From contig JBDRHL010000115.1 in NCBI GenBank assembly GCA_043816955.1, forward strand, positions 9,331-73,330: a stretch of 64,000 nt of DNA. The letters are read 5' to 3'. Of this stretch, positions 51,815 through 60,981 are shown piece after piece. The stretch is from JBDRHL01 sp043816955. Lineage in GTDB: Bacteria; Planctomycetota; Phycisphaerae; Sedimentisphaerales; CAYZTY01. The notes below the pieces were generated by a model. It was not told the DNA's origin, ran no database searches, and saw only the letters and a list, made by a program, of their open reading frames with translations. Within the stretch, counting starts at the first letter, position 1. Each line of letters opens with the position of its first letter. The position numbers and the translations under genes are program-made.

Positions 51815-54800
51815 TTATTTCGCCAGAGCATCCAGCGAATCTAATTTATCACCTTTAATCGCTTCTTTCTGCGAATCTTTGCCGGGTACTGCCACATCCT
51901 CGTACTCCAGAATCTTCTCCGGTTCGGTGGGCGTCTGCTTAAACCCCGGCCAGTCTTGATATTCCTGGAACGTACCTTCGGCCTTTTCAAACGCTGCCCT
52001 GTTCCTGCCGGACTCACGAACAAGGTCCGGAAGTTCCGACCCGGTCGGCCTGAGAATATAGGCCTTGACAAAGATGTACAGTCTCGCCTGAGTATCACTG
52101 TTATTCGTCGTCCTGAAAAGCCCTCCTATCACAGGCAGGTCACCAAAAACGGGAACCTTGCTCCCGCCTTTCGACTGTGATATGGTGGTCACACCGCCAA
52201 GTATTATGGTACTCTGGTCCGGCACCGTTACCACCGTTACCACCTTGTTTTTTGTAAGATCAGGCGGAGGCTGATTCTTAACCCCGCTGGCAGGGTCCTG
52301 CTGAGAACGAGACATCTCTATCTCAAGGCGAAGCAGATCCCCCTCACTTATATGCGGTCTTATAAGCAGCTCAATACCGGACACAAATTCGTCAAACTCA
52401 ACACTTGTCCTTTCCTGACCGGCGCCGATATCACTGGTTATAGTTGTCTCTCGCGCAGCATACGTCGTGGTATCGGCGCTGATGGTACCATCTTCGTTAT
52501 CATTAACGAGAATCTTGGGATGAGCAAGCACCCTGCCATAATCCTTTTCCTGCATCAGCGTCAACAATGCGTGAATATGCCTGTCACCGTAGAAACCTTT
52601 CAGATTTCCCTGCTTGGATGAGGCATCAAGAAATCGATTCCGGTCCGGTGCTGCCTCAAGGGCGGTGAGGATGCTCCCCGTCGTCGCACCGGTTATTCCA
52701 CCCACAAGACCTGATGTGTAGTCCAGGTCCGGAAGACTGCTGACAAGCTCCAGATCATAATTGAATGTGTCGGTCTTGGTCACCTCAACCAGCATCACAT
52801 CTATGAGTACCTGGGGTCTGCGTTTGTCAAGTGATTTGATAAGACTGCCTACCCATTCCTGGTTTTTCCGGCTGCCGTACACTATCAGCGAAAAAGTCCC
52901 CCCGTCTGCGACGACCGTTACATCTTCCCGCTTCTCCGGCTTTGAAGCCGCCACCTTGTCATCAGCAGCTTGTGCTTTGATCGTCTTTTCAATTAATTGA
53001 TCGAGTACTACCTTCACATTATTAGGATCCTGGTTCTCAAGTGGATATATCACATATGGTATCGCTTCCTCCATCGCCTCACGGTCCACATATGCTACCA
53101 CCATTGCAATAGCGGCGTGCTGTTCAGGAGTTGCGTTTACCAGCAGAGAATTGGTTGTCTCCAGAACAGCTATCTGCGGCTCGTCCGCCTCAAACCCTGC
53201 TGCTCCTGCTGCCTCAGGTGATTTGCCCCCTTTCGGAGCTGCGCCGCTAGGTTTGCCTTTGATACCTTTGATTACTCCCAGCTCATTTAACGTATCCAGA
53301 ACATCGTAAGGATCTACATATTGAATCCCGTACTCCTTTATCGTCCGAAGGTCTTGCTCCGGCACGTCAAAAGCATCAATAAGATGCTCGACAATCTCTA
53401 CTTCTTCCTCGCTTCCGATTATCAAAATACGGTTCGTTCTTTCATCATAATCCAGGTATACGCCGCCCCTAGCGCCTTCCTCTGGTTTGGCTTTCGGCGC
53501 CGGTGCAGGCGCCGGCCTGCGCCGACCCCTCGCAGGGGGCTGTGGCGCAGCAGCAGGTTTTTCCGCTACTGTTATGCTTATGGTACCCATTTGTTCTGCA
53601 AGGCTCATGATTTTAGGCGCCAGCACACTGGCGAGGGTATATTTGAGTTGTCTGAACTTAAACTCCCGAGGCTCTCCAGGCTGATCCACAAGTTCCAAAA
53701 GACGCGCCATCCGCTCCATTCGAAAAGCATAGTCGGTTACTATCAAAGTTCCGGTCTCGGAAACCGTCTGGAAGCTCGCACCCAGTTTCATATTCTTCAA
53801 AAGGGTCTCGGCTGAACTGGGATCGATGAAGCGAAGCCGGAAAACACGCGTCACAATTACGTCGCCCACTGCAGGTGCCTGGCCGTCTGTAATCAAAACC
53901 GGGTCAACATCAAGTATCTGCTCACTCGGAACTATCGTCACCAGATTGCCTCTGCGGCTCATCGAAAGGTTTGAAAATTTCAGCACTGATTCTAACACGC
54001 CGTACAACTCTTTGAGCTTGATCTTGTCCTGGATTCGAAGGGTAACCATCTTATCTTTCAAAAGCTTCTCATCATACATATAATCGAGATCAAGATGCTT
54101 GCCCATCAGATCAAGCAAGTCAATAATCGCCAGTTTCTCCGGCAGATCAAGCTCAAGTTCTAGACTTGCTTCGGGGATGTCTATTTGCGTCGGCTTGATT
54201 TCAATGTGATAAGGCTCTTGGTCTGTCGGCTCTTCCTCGACCAAGGCAGCCTCTGTTGGTTCGATACCCTCCCGGCCTTCGTCTTTTTGAATCTCCTCTT
54301 TTGGAATTTCAGGCTCCCTTATGCCTTCAGCAGGCTCACCCTTCGAAGGAACTTCAGACGCCTGCTCCTCCTGCCCGGCAGGAACCGCCAGCTCATCGAA
54401 AATTCCTTCTATATCGTTGATATCGATACCCGCGACGACGTCTTCTTCAGTTTTCGCTGGCATGATCCCAGCATGATTAGGCTTACCCGCATTGGGTTCT
54501 TCTTCGACCAAAGCAGCCTTACCTTCTTCATCTGCATTTTCCCCCTGTGAAAGTCGCCTCACCGTTGAAGCTATTTTCTTCGCCCTGCTCGCAGATGCAA
54601 TCACGATCAAGTCGCCGTTATGTATGTCGACAATTGCCCTTTCATCGCCTTTGCCCAGAGGCGGTTCCTTAAAGCTGCCGATAACAGAATCACCTGCTGC
54701 CTCACTGATCTGATCCATGCCGGGAACCTCGTCAGGCATTTCGTCCTTTTCAAATATCGTAACCGTCTCGAACGCCTCATTGCTGTCCACCAGTCGCAGG

Positions 54801-55099
54801 GCCACACGTATCTTGCTCAAATCCTCCACTGATGCGGTAACAAGCAGCGAATTCGAAGGCTCGGGCATCACAGAGACAGTCTCACCAAGCCTCAATGAAT
54901 CCAGAAAGACTTTCCCCTGCTGGGCGGAAATGTGCTTCAAAGTAAATGCACTGTTCAATACGACACCCGATTCACCCTCCTGGGCGCCTCTGCAGATAGT
55001 ACACACTGCCAATCCAAGCACAGCATAAAACACAACTCTGAATGTCCGCATACCTGGACGGCTCCGGGGTTTTTCGGCCTCTTCCATAACCTGCTCCAA
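51815..55099 (-). CDS. gspD: Type II secretion secretin GspD, very long
   Basis: A 1094-residue outer-membrane secretin, compared with about 650-700 in proteobacteria. A signal sequence (FYAVLGLAVCTICRGA) precedes several N-domains. Between them lies a ~150-residue Glu/Pro-rich linker (about residues 190-310). Another Pro/Ala linker near 530 (PQPPARGRRRPAPAPAPKAK) separates more N-domains. The secretin core is ~750-1010 (VLIDVMLVEVTKTDTF; VTVPDQSTIILGGV; KVPVFGDLPVIGGLFR). The long linkers may span a wide periplasm or a planctomycete wall. Confidence 0.93.
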   Translation of the reverse strand: MEQVMEEAEKPRSRPGMRTFRVVFYAVLGLAVCTICRGAQEGESGVVLNSAFTLKHISAQQGKVFLDSLRLGETVSVMPEPSNSLLVTASVEDLSKIRVALRLVDSNEAFETVTIFEKDEMPDEVPGMDQISEAAGDSVIGSFKEPPLGKGDERAIVDIHNGDLIVIASASRAKKIASTVRRLSQGENADEEGKAALVEEEPNAGKPNHAGIMPAKTEEDVVAGIDINDIEGIFDELAVPAGQEEQASEVPSKGEPAEGIREPEIPKEEIQKDEGREGIEPTEAALVEEEPTDQEPYHIEIKPTQIDIPEASLELELDLPEKLAIIDLLDLMGKHLDLDYMYDEKLLKDKMVTLRIQDKIKLKELYGVLESVLKFSNLSMSRRGNLVTIVPSEQILDVDPVLITDGQAPAVGDVIVTRVFRLRFIDPSSAETLLKNMKLGASFQTVSETGTLIVTDYAFRMERMARLLELVDQPGEPREFKFRQLKYTLASVLAPKIMSLAEQMGTISITVAEKPAAAPQPPARGRRRPAPAPAPKAKPEEGARGGVYLDYDERTNRILIIGSEEEVEIVEHLIDAFDVPEQDLRTIKEYGIQYVDPYDVLDTLNELGVIKGIKGKPSGAAPKGGKSPEAAGAAGFEADEPQIAVLETTNSLLVNATPEQHAAIAMVVAYVDREAMEEAIPYVIYPLENQDPNNVKVVLDQLIEKTIKAQAADDKVAASKPEKREDVTVVADGGTFSLIVYGSRKNQEWVGSLIKSLDKRRPQVLIDVMLVEVTKTDTFNYDLELVSSLPDLDYTSGLVGGITGATTGSILTALEAAPDRNRFLDASSKQGNLKGFYGDRHIHALLTLMQEKDYGRVLAHPKILVNDNEDGTISADTTTYAARETTITSDIGAGQERTSVEFDEFVSGIELLIRPHISEGDLLRLEIEMSRSQQDPASGVKNQPPPDLTKNKVVTVVTVPDQSTIILGGVTTISQSKGGSKVPVFGDLPVIGGLFRTTNNSDTQARLYIFVKAYILRPTGSELPDLVRESGRNRAAFEKAEGTFQEYQDWPGFKQTPTEPEKILEYEDVAVPGKDSQKEAIKGDKLDSLDALAK

Positions 55100-55358
55100 A
55101 ATACCTTAAATAATCAAAAAAACACCGTAACTATCGGACGTCACTCGAAAATCCTCTCAAATTAAGCCTTTTTCAAATAAGGTTTTATATTATATTCCGA
55201 TATCAAGCCATCGGCGTTTTCACCTCGGTTCTTGTGCGAAAATCCCACATATATTTGACATCCCAAACCCGCACAGGTTCCGATATTCGCCTTGGAATTG
55301 TTGATTTTTTGCGTGAAAAATGTGCTGTTGACTCAGCAACTTCTCCGCCGAAAGGCAG

Positions 55359-56408
55359 CTATTTTCTGCTTCGACGGATTCGCCTCATTCTCGATATAGG
55401 ACTTGCAGATGGAGCTTGATCTTTTCCAGTCTGGTCGCCTTGCACGGAATCCTCTTGGCTTCCACCCTCCTGCATCGCCGGTATCTCATCAAGACTCCCT
55501 GCTTCCTCCTCGCTTAGTGCTATTCCAGCCTCATCCTCGTTTAGCGCAGCTGCTCCTTCCTCTTCATCATTTGGCTCCGTTGCATCTTCCTCTTCATCGC
55601 CTGCTGCCGTTGCGCTTTGCTCTTGCCCGTTTGGTTCCATCCCGGCTCCCGCCTCCCCAAGTGCCATATTGAAAAACTCCAGCGCCTCTTTTATTTCCTC
55701 CTCAGTAGGTTCCTTATCAGCTCCGGCAGGGATGCGCTGCGGACTGGGACCGGGGGCAGGCAAAACCCTTATCCGTTCGCGTTTTTGGCTCGCAAATGCC
55801 TCCGATCCTGAGCTACCGGCATCTGACTGCAACAATACTGCTTCTACTCTATCCCGTCTGCCGCCTTTCAGAAGGTTGACATGCTCCGGCCGTTCAACAA
55901 CCGCTTGCTCGTAAGTCCTGTTGCCATCACGAATCACAATGCCCCCGCCCTTAACTTCCTCAATTATCAGGTATCCCACCTTTTCGCCCTGTCTGAGCCA
56001 CCGGTATCCCTTGGCGGGCATATCGACAAGAACCAGCGAACGTTCAGGCTGTAGCGGATTCAGACATGTCCCGATAACCGAAAATTTCGCCTCCACCTTT
56101 GCAGGCGTTGGTCTGGCAGGTTTCGGTTCTGACGACGTTTTTTCTCCACGGCTCGGCAAAGCTACCTTCGGGGCAGGCGGATTGATCCGCAGAGCAAACG
56201 CCTGCGATTGCTTAACCAAAGGGGAAATCTGGTCCGGAATTTTGCCGGGTTTATCGGAATCAGACTTGAAAAGTTCAACTACACTCGGCTGCGCAAGAAA
56301 CTTATCTCGCTGGGCGTCATCGCGCAGCCCGAAAACTGCCGCAAAGCCAACCGCACAAGCCGCCCCTGCCATAGCAATGTAACTGATTATCTGTAAAAGT
56401 CTTATCAT
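55359..56408 (-). CDS. gspC: Type II secretion GspC-like protein with acidic tail
   Basis: A 349-residue protein. One N-terminal span (ISYIAMAGAACAVGFAAVFGL), a Pro-rich periplasmic linker, then an HR-type domain (FSVIGTCLNPLQPERSLVLVD, GYRWLRQGEKVGYLIIEEV) as in GspC, which ties the inner platform to GspD. No PDZ domain is seen. The C-terminal third is highly acidic low complexity (EEEDATEPNDEEEGAAALNE). It is the first T2SS gene, 259 bases before gspD; that gap holds no gene. Confidence 0.72.
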   Translation of the reverse strand: MIRLLQIISYIAMAGAACAVGFAAVFGLRDDAQRDKFLAQPSVVELFKSDSDKPGKIPDQISPLVKQSQAFALRINPPAPKVALPSRGEKTSSEPKPARPTPAKVEAKFSVIGTCLNPLQPERSLVLVDMPAKGYRWLRQGEKVGYLIIEEVKGGGIVIRDGNRTYEQAVVERPEHVNLLKGGRRDRVEAVLLQSDAGSSGSEAFASQKRERIRVLPAPGPSPQRIPAGADKEPTEEEIKEALEFFNMALGEAGAGMEPNGQEQSATAAGDEEEDATEPNDEEEGAAALNEDEAGIALSEEEAGSLDEIPAMQEGGSQEDSVQGDQTGKDQAPSASPISRMRRIRRSRK

Positions 56409-56475
56409 TACCCTCTCCGGACAACCAGATCCCTTATACCTTTTGCCCCCCCTGCATACGTACGGCCCTTACCAG

Positions 56476-57801
56476 TTATTCGACAATGGAAACGGTGTTT
56501 GGTTCCAGCCAATGCACAATTTCCTGCCTGTACCACTGCTCTTTTTCAATAAACTCCGCGCTGCGCTGTGGCGTATGGCAGTCTATACATTCCGATAATG
56601 GACCTCTGGTTTTTGCCTTCCCCAGTGTTAGCATGTGCTCAGACCCTGGGCCGTGACAGTTTTCACAGCCCACATTCTTAAATTCCGGTGTCTGTATTTC
56701 GTTGACAAAGCCTTGCTCGTATTCCATCCCCACCGTATGGCAGATCACACATTCCGGGTCATATTGCGAGCCGACCTTTTCAAGCGTCGCAAAAGCCCGC
56801 GAGTGCTTCCTTTTGCTCCACATTTCATTATTGTACCTGTGCTCATGGCAAATCCCGCAGGCCCCGGAGTCAATGTACTCCAAGCCGTCCGGCAGTGAAA
56901 AACGAGGATAATTCTCAAGCAGTTTTGCATCCCTTACGATAAGCTGGTATTCCTGATACAGCTCAACCAGCCTTTTATCCTCTGCAAGATTTTCAGCCAC
57001 CGCCTGCCAGGTGTATGCGAGCTTCACCCTGCCGTCACTGCCGTAAACAACGCTGATTCGGCCTATATATTCGCCTAAGCGCCCTACGGAAACAACCAGT
57101 GACCCGAATTCGGAATTGTTTAGAACCTCCGGCTCATCAGAACCTGTGGGGCAGATTATAACGTCGGCAACATTCATTGCCGCTATTTCCATGATCTGCT
57201 GCCGGTCATAGCTGTTCAGCAATAGTATCCTTACCTGCCCCTCTGCCGAATCAGGAAAAGCAAACAGTTCACTTATCTGATCTGCAGGGGCTGTTTCAAT
57301 ATCAAATGTCGCAACAGTAACAGCCAGATCTGCATCTCCCAATCGAAATTTCCTGCTGAATCCTGAAGGAAAATTCACATCGTCATGGCTGCAACAACTT
57401 ATGACCTGCACAGCCGTCTGGTTCAGCAGCCCCGATTGTTCAGCGGCATCAAGGTCCAGCCGATTAAAGTTGACAAGGTCATAATCCAGAAGCGCAAGGG
57501 CCCGCATGATAATCTCAAATTTTATCAGGTCCTGCTCGGAGATTTTTTCAATCATGTTGCCGCTGTCAAGTATCAGCCGTTTGTCGGCAGGGGCGGAATT
57601 GAAAATTACCCCCCTTCGCTCGAATCCCCCCAACTGCTCTTCCATACAGCCGCACGGCTTCAGGGAGCTTAGTATGTTGCCCGTGACAAAAATCGTCAGT
57701 TTGTCAGCTTCTGCCGCATTACACAGGCTGGGCTTGGCAACCATTCCGCAACTGGATACACAAAGTACTAAAAAACTCAGTAGCTTTATAATACGATTCA
57801 T
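56476..57801 (-). CDS. Tetraheme cytochrome c with N-terminal phosphoesterase-like domain
   Basis: A 441-residue exported protein. After the signal, a domain with GNILSSLKPCGCMEEQLGGFERRG resembles the 5'-nucleotidase/calcineurin-like proteins carrying the PCGC motif. The C-terminal ~140 residues have four heme sites: CGICH (~315), CVICH, CENCH and CIDCH (~404), in the style of cytochrome c-554. It may take part in periplasmic electron transfer. It lies 11 bases after the DUF1573 gene and 67 bases before gspC. Substrate is unknown. Confidence 0.82.
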   Translation of the reverse strand: MNRIIKLLSFLVLCVSSCGMVAKPSLCNAAEADKLTIFVTGNILSSLKPCGCMEEQLGGFERRGVIFNSAPADKRLILDSGNMIEKISEQDLIKFEIIMRALALLDYDLVNFNRLDLDAAEQSGLLNQTAVQVISCCSHDDVNFPSGFSRKFRLGDADLAVTVATFDIETAPADQISELFAFPDSAEGQVRILLLNSYDRQQIMEIAAMNVADVIICPTGSDEPEVLNNSEFGSLVVSVGRLGEYIGRISVVYGSDGRVKLAYTWQAVAENLAEDKRLVELYQEYQLIVRDAKLLENYPRFSLPDGLEYIDSGACGICHEHRYNNEMWSKRKHSRAFATLEKVGSQYDPECVICHTVGMEYEQGFVNEIQTPEFKNVGCENCHGPGSEHMLTLGKAKTRGPLSECIDCHTPQRSAEFIEKEQWYRQEIVHWLEPNTVSIVE

Positions 57802-57812
57802 CCTGTATGGTC

Positions 57813-58928
57813 TCAGCGGCGAGGCTGCCTGTCCTTTACGGAACTTCTGACATAATAGCCGGAAACCTGAACCGTTGTGCTCCTGCTGCCATCAAAGTTG
57901 ATTGTCAGGGTATCGCGGAAGTAAAGCCTCGTCTGAGTTACAGCCGGCGGTGTAATTTCAACGGTCAGAATGTAGCGATTATCAAGTTTCTCCTCGCTAA
58001 GCACCTTTGTGTGGCCATTGAGCGACGAAGTTGAGACAATATTGAAATCTTCACCATAATTGTTCTTTACGACAACCTCTCTTGTCACAGGCGTGTTCGG
58101 CTCACTGTCACGGAGAATTACCGAGCGGGGCGACGTCTCGAATTCCGCCAGCGTATGGTACGGGATGTTTATCGATCTGGCCTGAGGATGCGTAAGCGAT
58201 ATGCGGATCGCACCATTCTCTTTTTCCCGCAGTTTCTCAACGTCGACCTTGGGGTGGAGTTCGAAACGCACAGCCTTTTCGCTGGGATCGAAATCAGCAG
58301 TGATGCAATCACTGTTCGTCGAGGTAAAGCTTCTGATGGAGAACTCCGTGCCGTCAACACTGGTGAGAATTATATTCGGGATTCCCGCGTTTTCCTTATC
58401 AAACCTGAGGTTTAGGCTTTCCGGTTCATAATCGACCTGTACGGCGATATTGGCCTTTATAGTCAGTGTGACCTTCGATTTGCCCGGGTCGTTGGAGGAT
58501 ACGTAAATCAGTTTTGAAACCGGGCCTTTTTGGCTTGAGGAGGTATAGATGATTTCCAGTGCGCCGCTTTCGCCGGGTTGATATTCCTTTTTTTCAAGGG
58601 AGACAGCGGTGCAGCCGCATGTGGTTTTGATGTTGCCGATTTTAAGAACACCCTTGCCGGTGTTTTTGAATTCAAACTTTACGGTGTTTTTGCTGCTTGG
58701 AGGTATGTTGCCGAAATCATGGACAGTTTCTTCAAACAATATTTGCGGCGGGGGCATTTGTAATTGAGGCGGAGCCGGTGCAGTTTTATTTTGTTGCAGC
58801 ACGGCAGGGCGAAGCGGGGCTTGAGGGGCTGGTTCAGCAGTTTTTTTTGCTTGTTCCTGACAGCCAGCAATAAAGATCAGAAAACAGCTTAGCGAAGTAA
58901 TAATCAAGGCAATACGAAATCTTTTCAT
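57813..58928 (-). CDS. DUF1573-domain lipoprotein
   Basis: A 371-residue lipoprotein. The signal ends in IAGC (lipobox). The first domain is DUF1573 (VHDFGNIPPSSKNTVKFEFKN and NIKTTCGCTAVSLEK), an immunoglobulin-like fold, followed by two more beta-sandwich repeats. ATG 58928 follows CAGGAGAAGAACC and is preferred over the longer frame at 58961. DUF1573 proteins are abundant in planctomycetes and Bacteroidetes; function is unknown. Confidence 0.85.
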   Translation of the reverse strand: MKRFRIALIITSLSCFLIFIAGCQEQAKKTAEPAPQAPLRPAVLQQNKTAPAPPQLQMPPPQILFEETVHDFGNIPPSSKNTVKFEFKNTGKGVLKIGNIKTTCGCTAVSLEKKEYQPGESGALEIIYTSSSQKGPVSKLIYVSSNDPGKSKVTLTIKANIAVQVDYEPESLNLRFDKENAGIPNIILTSVDGTEFSIRSFTSTNSDCITADFDPSEKAVRFELHPKVDVEKLREKENGAIRISLTHPQARSINIPYHTLAEFETSPRSVILRDSEPNTPVTREVVVKNNYGEDFNIVSTSSLNGHTKVLSEEKLDNRYILTVEITPPAVTQTRLYFRDTLTINFDGSRSTTVQVSGYYVRSSVKDRQPRR

Positions 58929-59287
58929 GGTTCTTCTCCTGTAAATCCAGATACGACACAAAACGCATTGTGTTTTACCCGAAGCAGTGTAGCAGAAAAA
59001 GCAATGTCAAACAAGGACGTTCTGAAGGCAAAGAAATCCGGGGTTTTTAATTTGCAGGGTGAAAAAAGCGGGTGAAAAAAAGCTTGCGCGGGGGGAGTTA
59101 TGTGGAAAAATAAGTCGGGAATTGGGGGTTTTGGGGGAGGTTTTGAGGGGGGAAAAGTTCGTTTTTGGGCTAATATCAAGGTTGGGGTGGTGAAAAAGGG
59201 TGAATTTTTTTGGATTTTTGGGTCATTTTTTGCGAAAAGTGCGCATCTTTTTACCCAATTCTTACCCGGTTTTGTACTACTTTTATA
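58929..59287 (+). other. G-rich intergenic stretch left of the IS element
   Basis: No gene is supported; long frames here on both strands have biased composition (Gly/Trp/Phe or Pro/Phe). The plus strand has G5-T4-G5 then G6 tracts (59123-59152), a possible G-quadruplex. The 3' end contains the left copy of the 9-bp target duplication. Confidence 0.5.
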
Positions 59288-59312
59288 CAATAGTGTTCGG
59301 CACGATTTTTGC
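59288..59312 (+). repeat. IS left terminal inverted repeat
   Basis: Begins CAATAGTGTTCGGCACG and is the exact reverse complement of 60698-60722 over 25 bases. Confidence 0.95.
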
Positions 59313-59385
59313 GGTGCGAAAAAATTTTTCTAAATTACCTATTTTAAACTTGCGCGCTGTTTGACACTGTGTTTCAATAGCGTTC

Positions 59386-60570
59386 ATGAGTACAAAACGC
59401 AAGAAAATCAAAGAACATGAGCTTAAAGGCTTTAAATATTTCAAGGCTATCTCGACCATGCTGGAAAGCCTTCATGATGCCGGTTGTGAACGTGACATCG
59501 CCGGTAATCGCATACTGCACATGGACCAGTACGCCTCACGGCTTCTGCTTTACATGTTCAACCCGATTTGCAATTCACTTCGTTCGCTACAGCAGGTAAG
59601 CGAACTTAAAAAAGTTCAAAAGCAATTTGGTGCTGCACGCGCATCTCTGGGAAGTCTTTCAGAAGCGGCCAGGGTATTTGACAGCGAGCTTCTCAAAAAG
59701 ATCATTCAGGAACTTTCTACAAAGCTAACCAATGTCTCACACATCCCCGGCTTTAACAGTTCAAAGGGCGTACTCACCGCCGTTGATGGTTCTCTGGTAG
59801 AAGCCACCGGCAAAATGGCCTGGGCTTTATGGCGTAGTGATCGCAACGGAATCAAGGTGCACTGTCAATATGAGATACTCAGAGGCGTCCCTGTCGGTAT
59901 AGAGGTAACCGATGCAAACACCAGCGAAAAGGTTGTTTTAGCCTCAATTTTGCAGCCCAACAGGATTTATGTCCTCGACCGCGGCTATGCCAAATATGGT
60001 TTACTGCAGGAGATCGTAAATATCAAAAGCTCGTTCGTATGCCGCATTCGTGACAACGCTGTATATCGAACCGTTGAAGACAAAGAGCTTACAGCAAAGG
60101 GTGTTAAAGAAGGAATTGTTTTTGACAAGACCGTTGAACTCGGCGGTGAAACGGCAGAAACAAAACTCAAAGATATTCGCATTGTTGCTGTCAAATGCAA
60201 TCCTAAGTTTCGGCCATCTCGCACTGGGGGACGAGGTGGACCAAAGCAGGGACAAATACTGTTGATAGCTACGGACCGTTTCGATCTCGACCCAGAGACG
60301 ATAGCTGCAATTTATAAGCATCGCTGGACAATAGAGATTTATTTCCGCTTTTTCAAGCACATCCTTGGTTGCCGTCACCTGATAAGTCATAACAAAAACG
60401 GCATCGAAATACAGATGTATATGGCGATAATCGCCTGCATGTTGATCAGCTTATGGACCGGCAGGAAGCCTACGTTGCGAACGTACGAGATGGTCTGCTG
60501 GTATTTCATGGGAATGGCTGACCTGGAAGAACTACAGGCTCATATAGCCCGCCAAAAATTTCAGAAATAA
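59386..60570 (+). CDS. IS4-family DDE transposase
   Basis: A 394-residue transposase. The IS4 signature Y-x2-R-x3-E-x6-K is exact in YKHRWTIEIYFRFFK. The first Asp is in LTAVDGSLVEAT and the second in YVLDRGYAKYGLL. Full length, with no stop or shift, so probably active. ATG 59386 starts 98 bases from the left end. Confidence 0.95.
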   Translation: MSTKRKKIKEHELKGFKYFKAISTMLESLHDAGCERDIAGNRILHMDQYASRLLLYMFNPICNSLRSLQQVSELKKVQKQFGAARASLGSLSEAARVFDSELLKKIIQELSTKLTNVSHIPGFNSSKGVLTAVDGSLVEATGKMAWALWRSDRNGIKVHCQYEILRGVPVGIEVTDANTSEKVVLASILQPNRIYVLDRGYAKYGLLQEIVNIKSSFVCRIRDNAVYRTVEDKELTAKGVKEGIVFDKTVELGGETAETKLKDIRIVAVKCNPKFRPSRTGGRGGPKQGQILLIATDRFDLDPETIAAIYKHRWTIEIYFRFFKHILGCRHLISHNKNGIEIQMYMAIIACMLISLWTGRKPTLRTYEMVCWYFMGMADLEELQAHIARQKFQK

Positions 60571-60697
60571 ACACCATAGGCCGATTTGCCAAAAACTGAG
60601 GCCAGGGTTTATGCTGCGCAATAATAACTTGCCAGATGGTAAGCATCCCTATACAATTAACAAATAAGCCCTAAACACTATATGAATTTATGAAAAA

Positions 60698-60722
60698 GCA
60701 AAAATCGTGCCGAACACTATTG
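60698..60722 (-). repeat. IS right terminal inverted repeat
   Basis: Exact reverse complement of 59288-59312, directly followed by the second target copy ACTTTTATA (60723-60731). Confidence 0.95.
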
Positions 60723-60731
60723 ACTTTTATA

Positions 60732-60981
60732 CCATTTTTTCGATTTTTTTCGTGTTAAGATGTAGCGAGTTTAACGGTTGTAACGATTTTGCGGACCTGC
60801 GGGGATGGGGCGAATCCGGGGGCTTGGGATTAGAGGTTGGGGACTAGGGGTTGAAGGATGAGGTCTCGGGGAATGGGGTTGGGGGGATTCAAACGATTTT
60901 GGATTTTGGATTAGGGATTACGTTTTCGCAAGGTCTTAATCGATGAGACTGTCATAGCAGTTAATTCATCTGCCTCGGTGA
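60732..60981 (+). other. G-rich, repeat-like intergenic stretch right of the IS
   Basis: No gene is seen. Between about 60797 and 60920 the plus strand holds many G3-G6 runs in loose repeats of the type GGGATTAG, GGTTGGGGACTAGGGG and TTGGATTAGGG. Such tracts can form G-quadruplexes or be slippage-prone. It was one stretch with 58929-59287 before the IS entered. Confidence 0.5.

Larger units (their letters stand above)
59288..60722 (+). mobile_element. Intact IS4-family insertion sequence, 1435 bp
   Basis: Bounded by perfect 25-bp terminal inverted repeats (59288-59312 and 60698-60722) and a 9-bp direct repeat of the target, ACTTTTATA, at 59279-59287 and 60723-60731. It carries one full transposase gene in plus orientation. 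Perfect ends, an intact gene and an exact target duplication point to a recent insertion. Confidence 0.95.

Noticed and set aside
58925..59333. Long frames on both strands in the G-rich intergenic stretch
   Set aside because: Strongly biased Pro/Phe or Gly/Phe/Lys composition, no ribosome site, and they run into the IS end.
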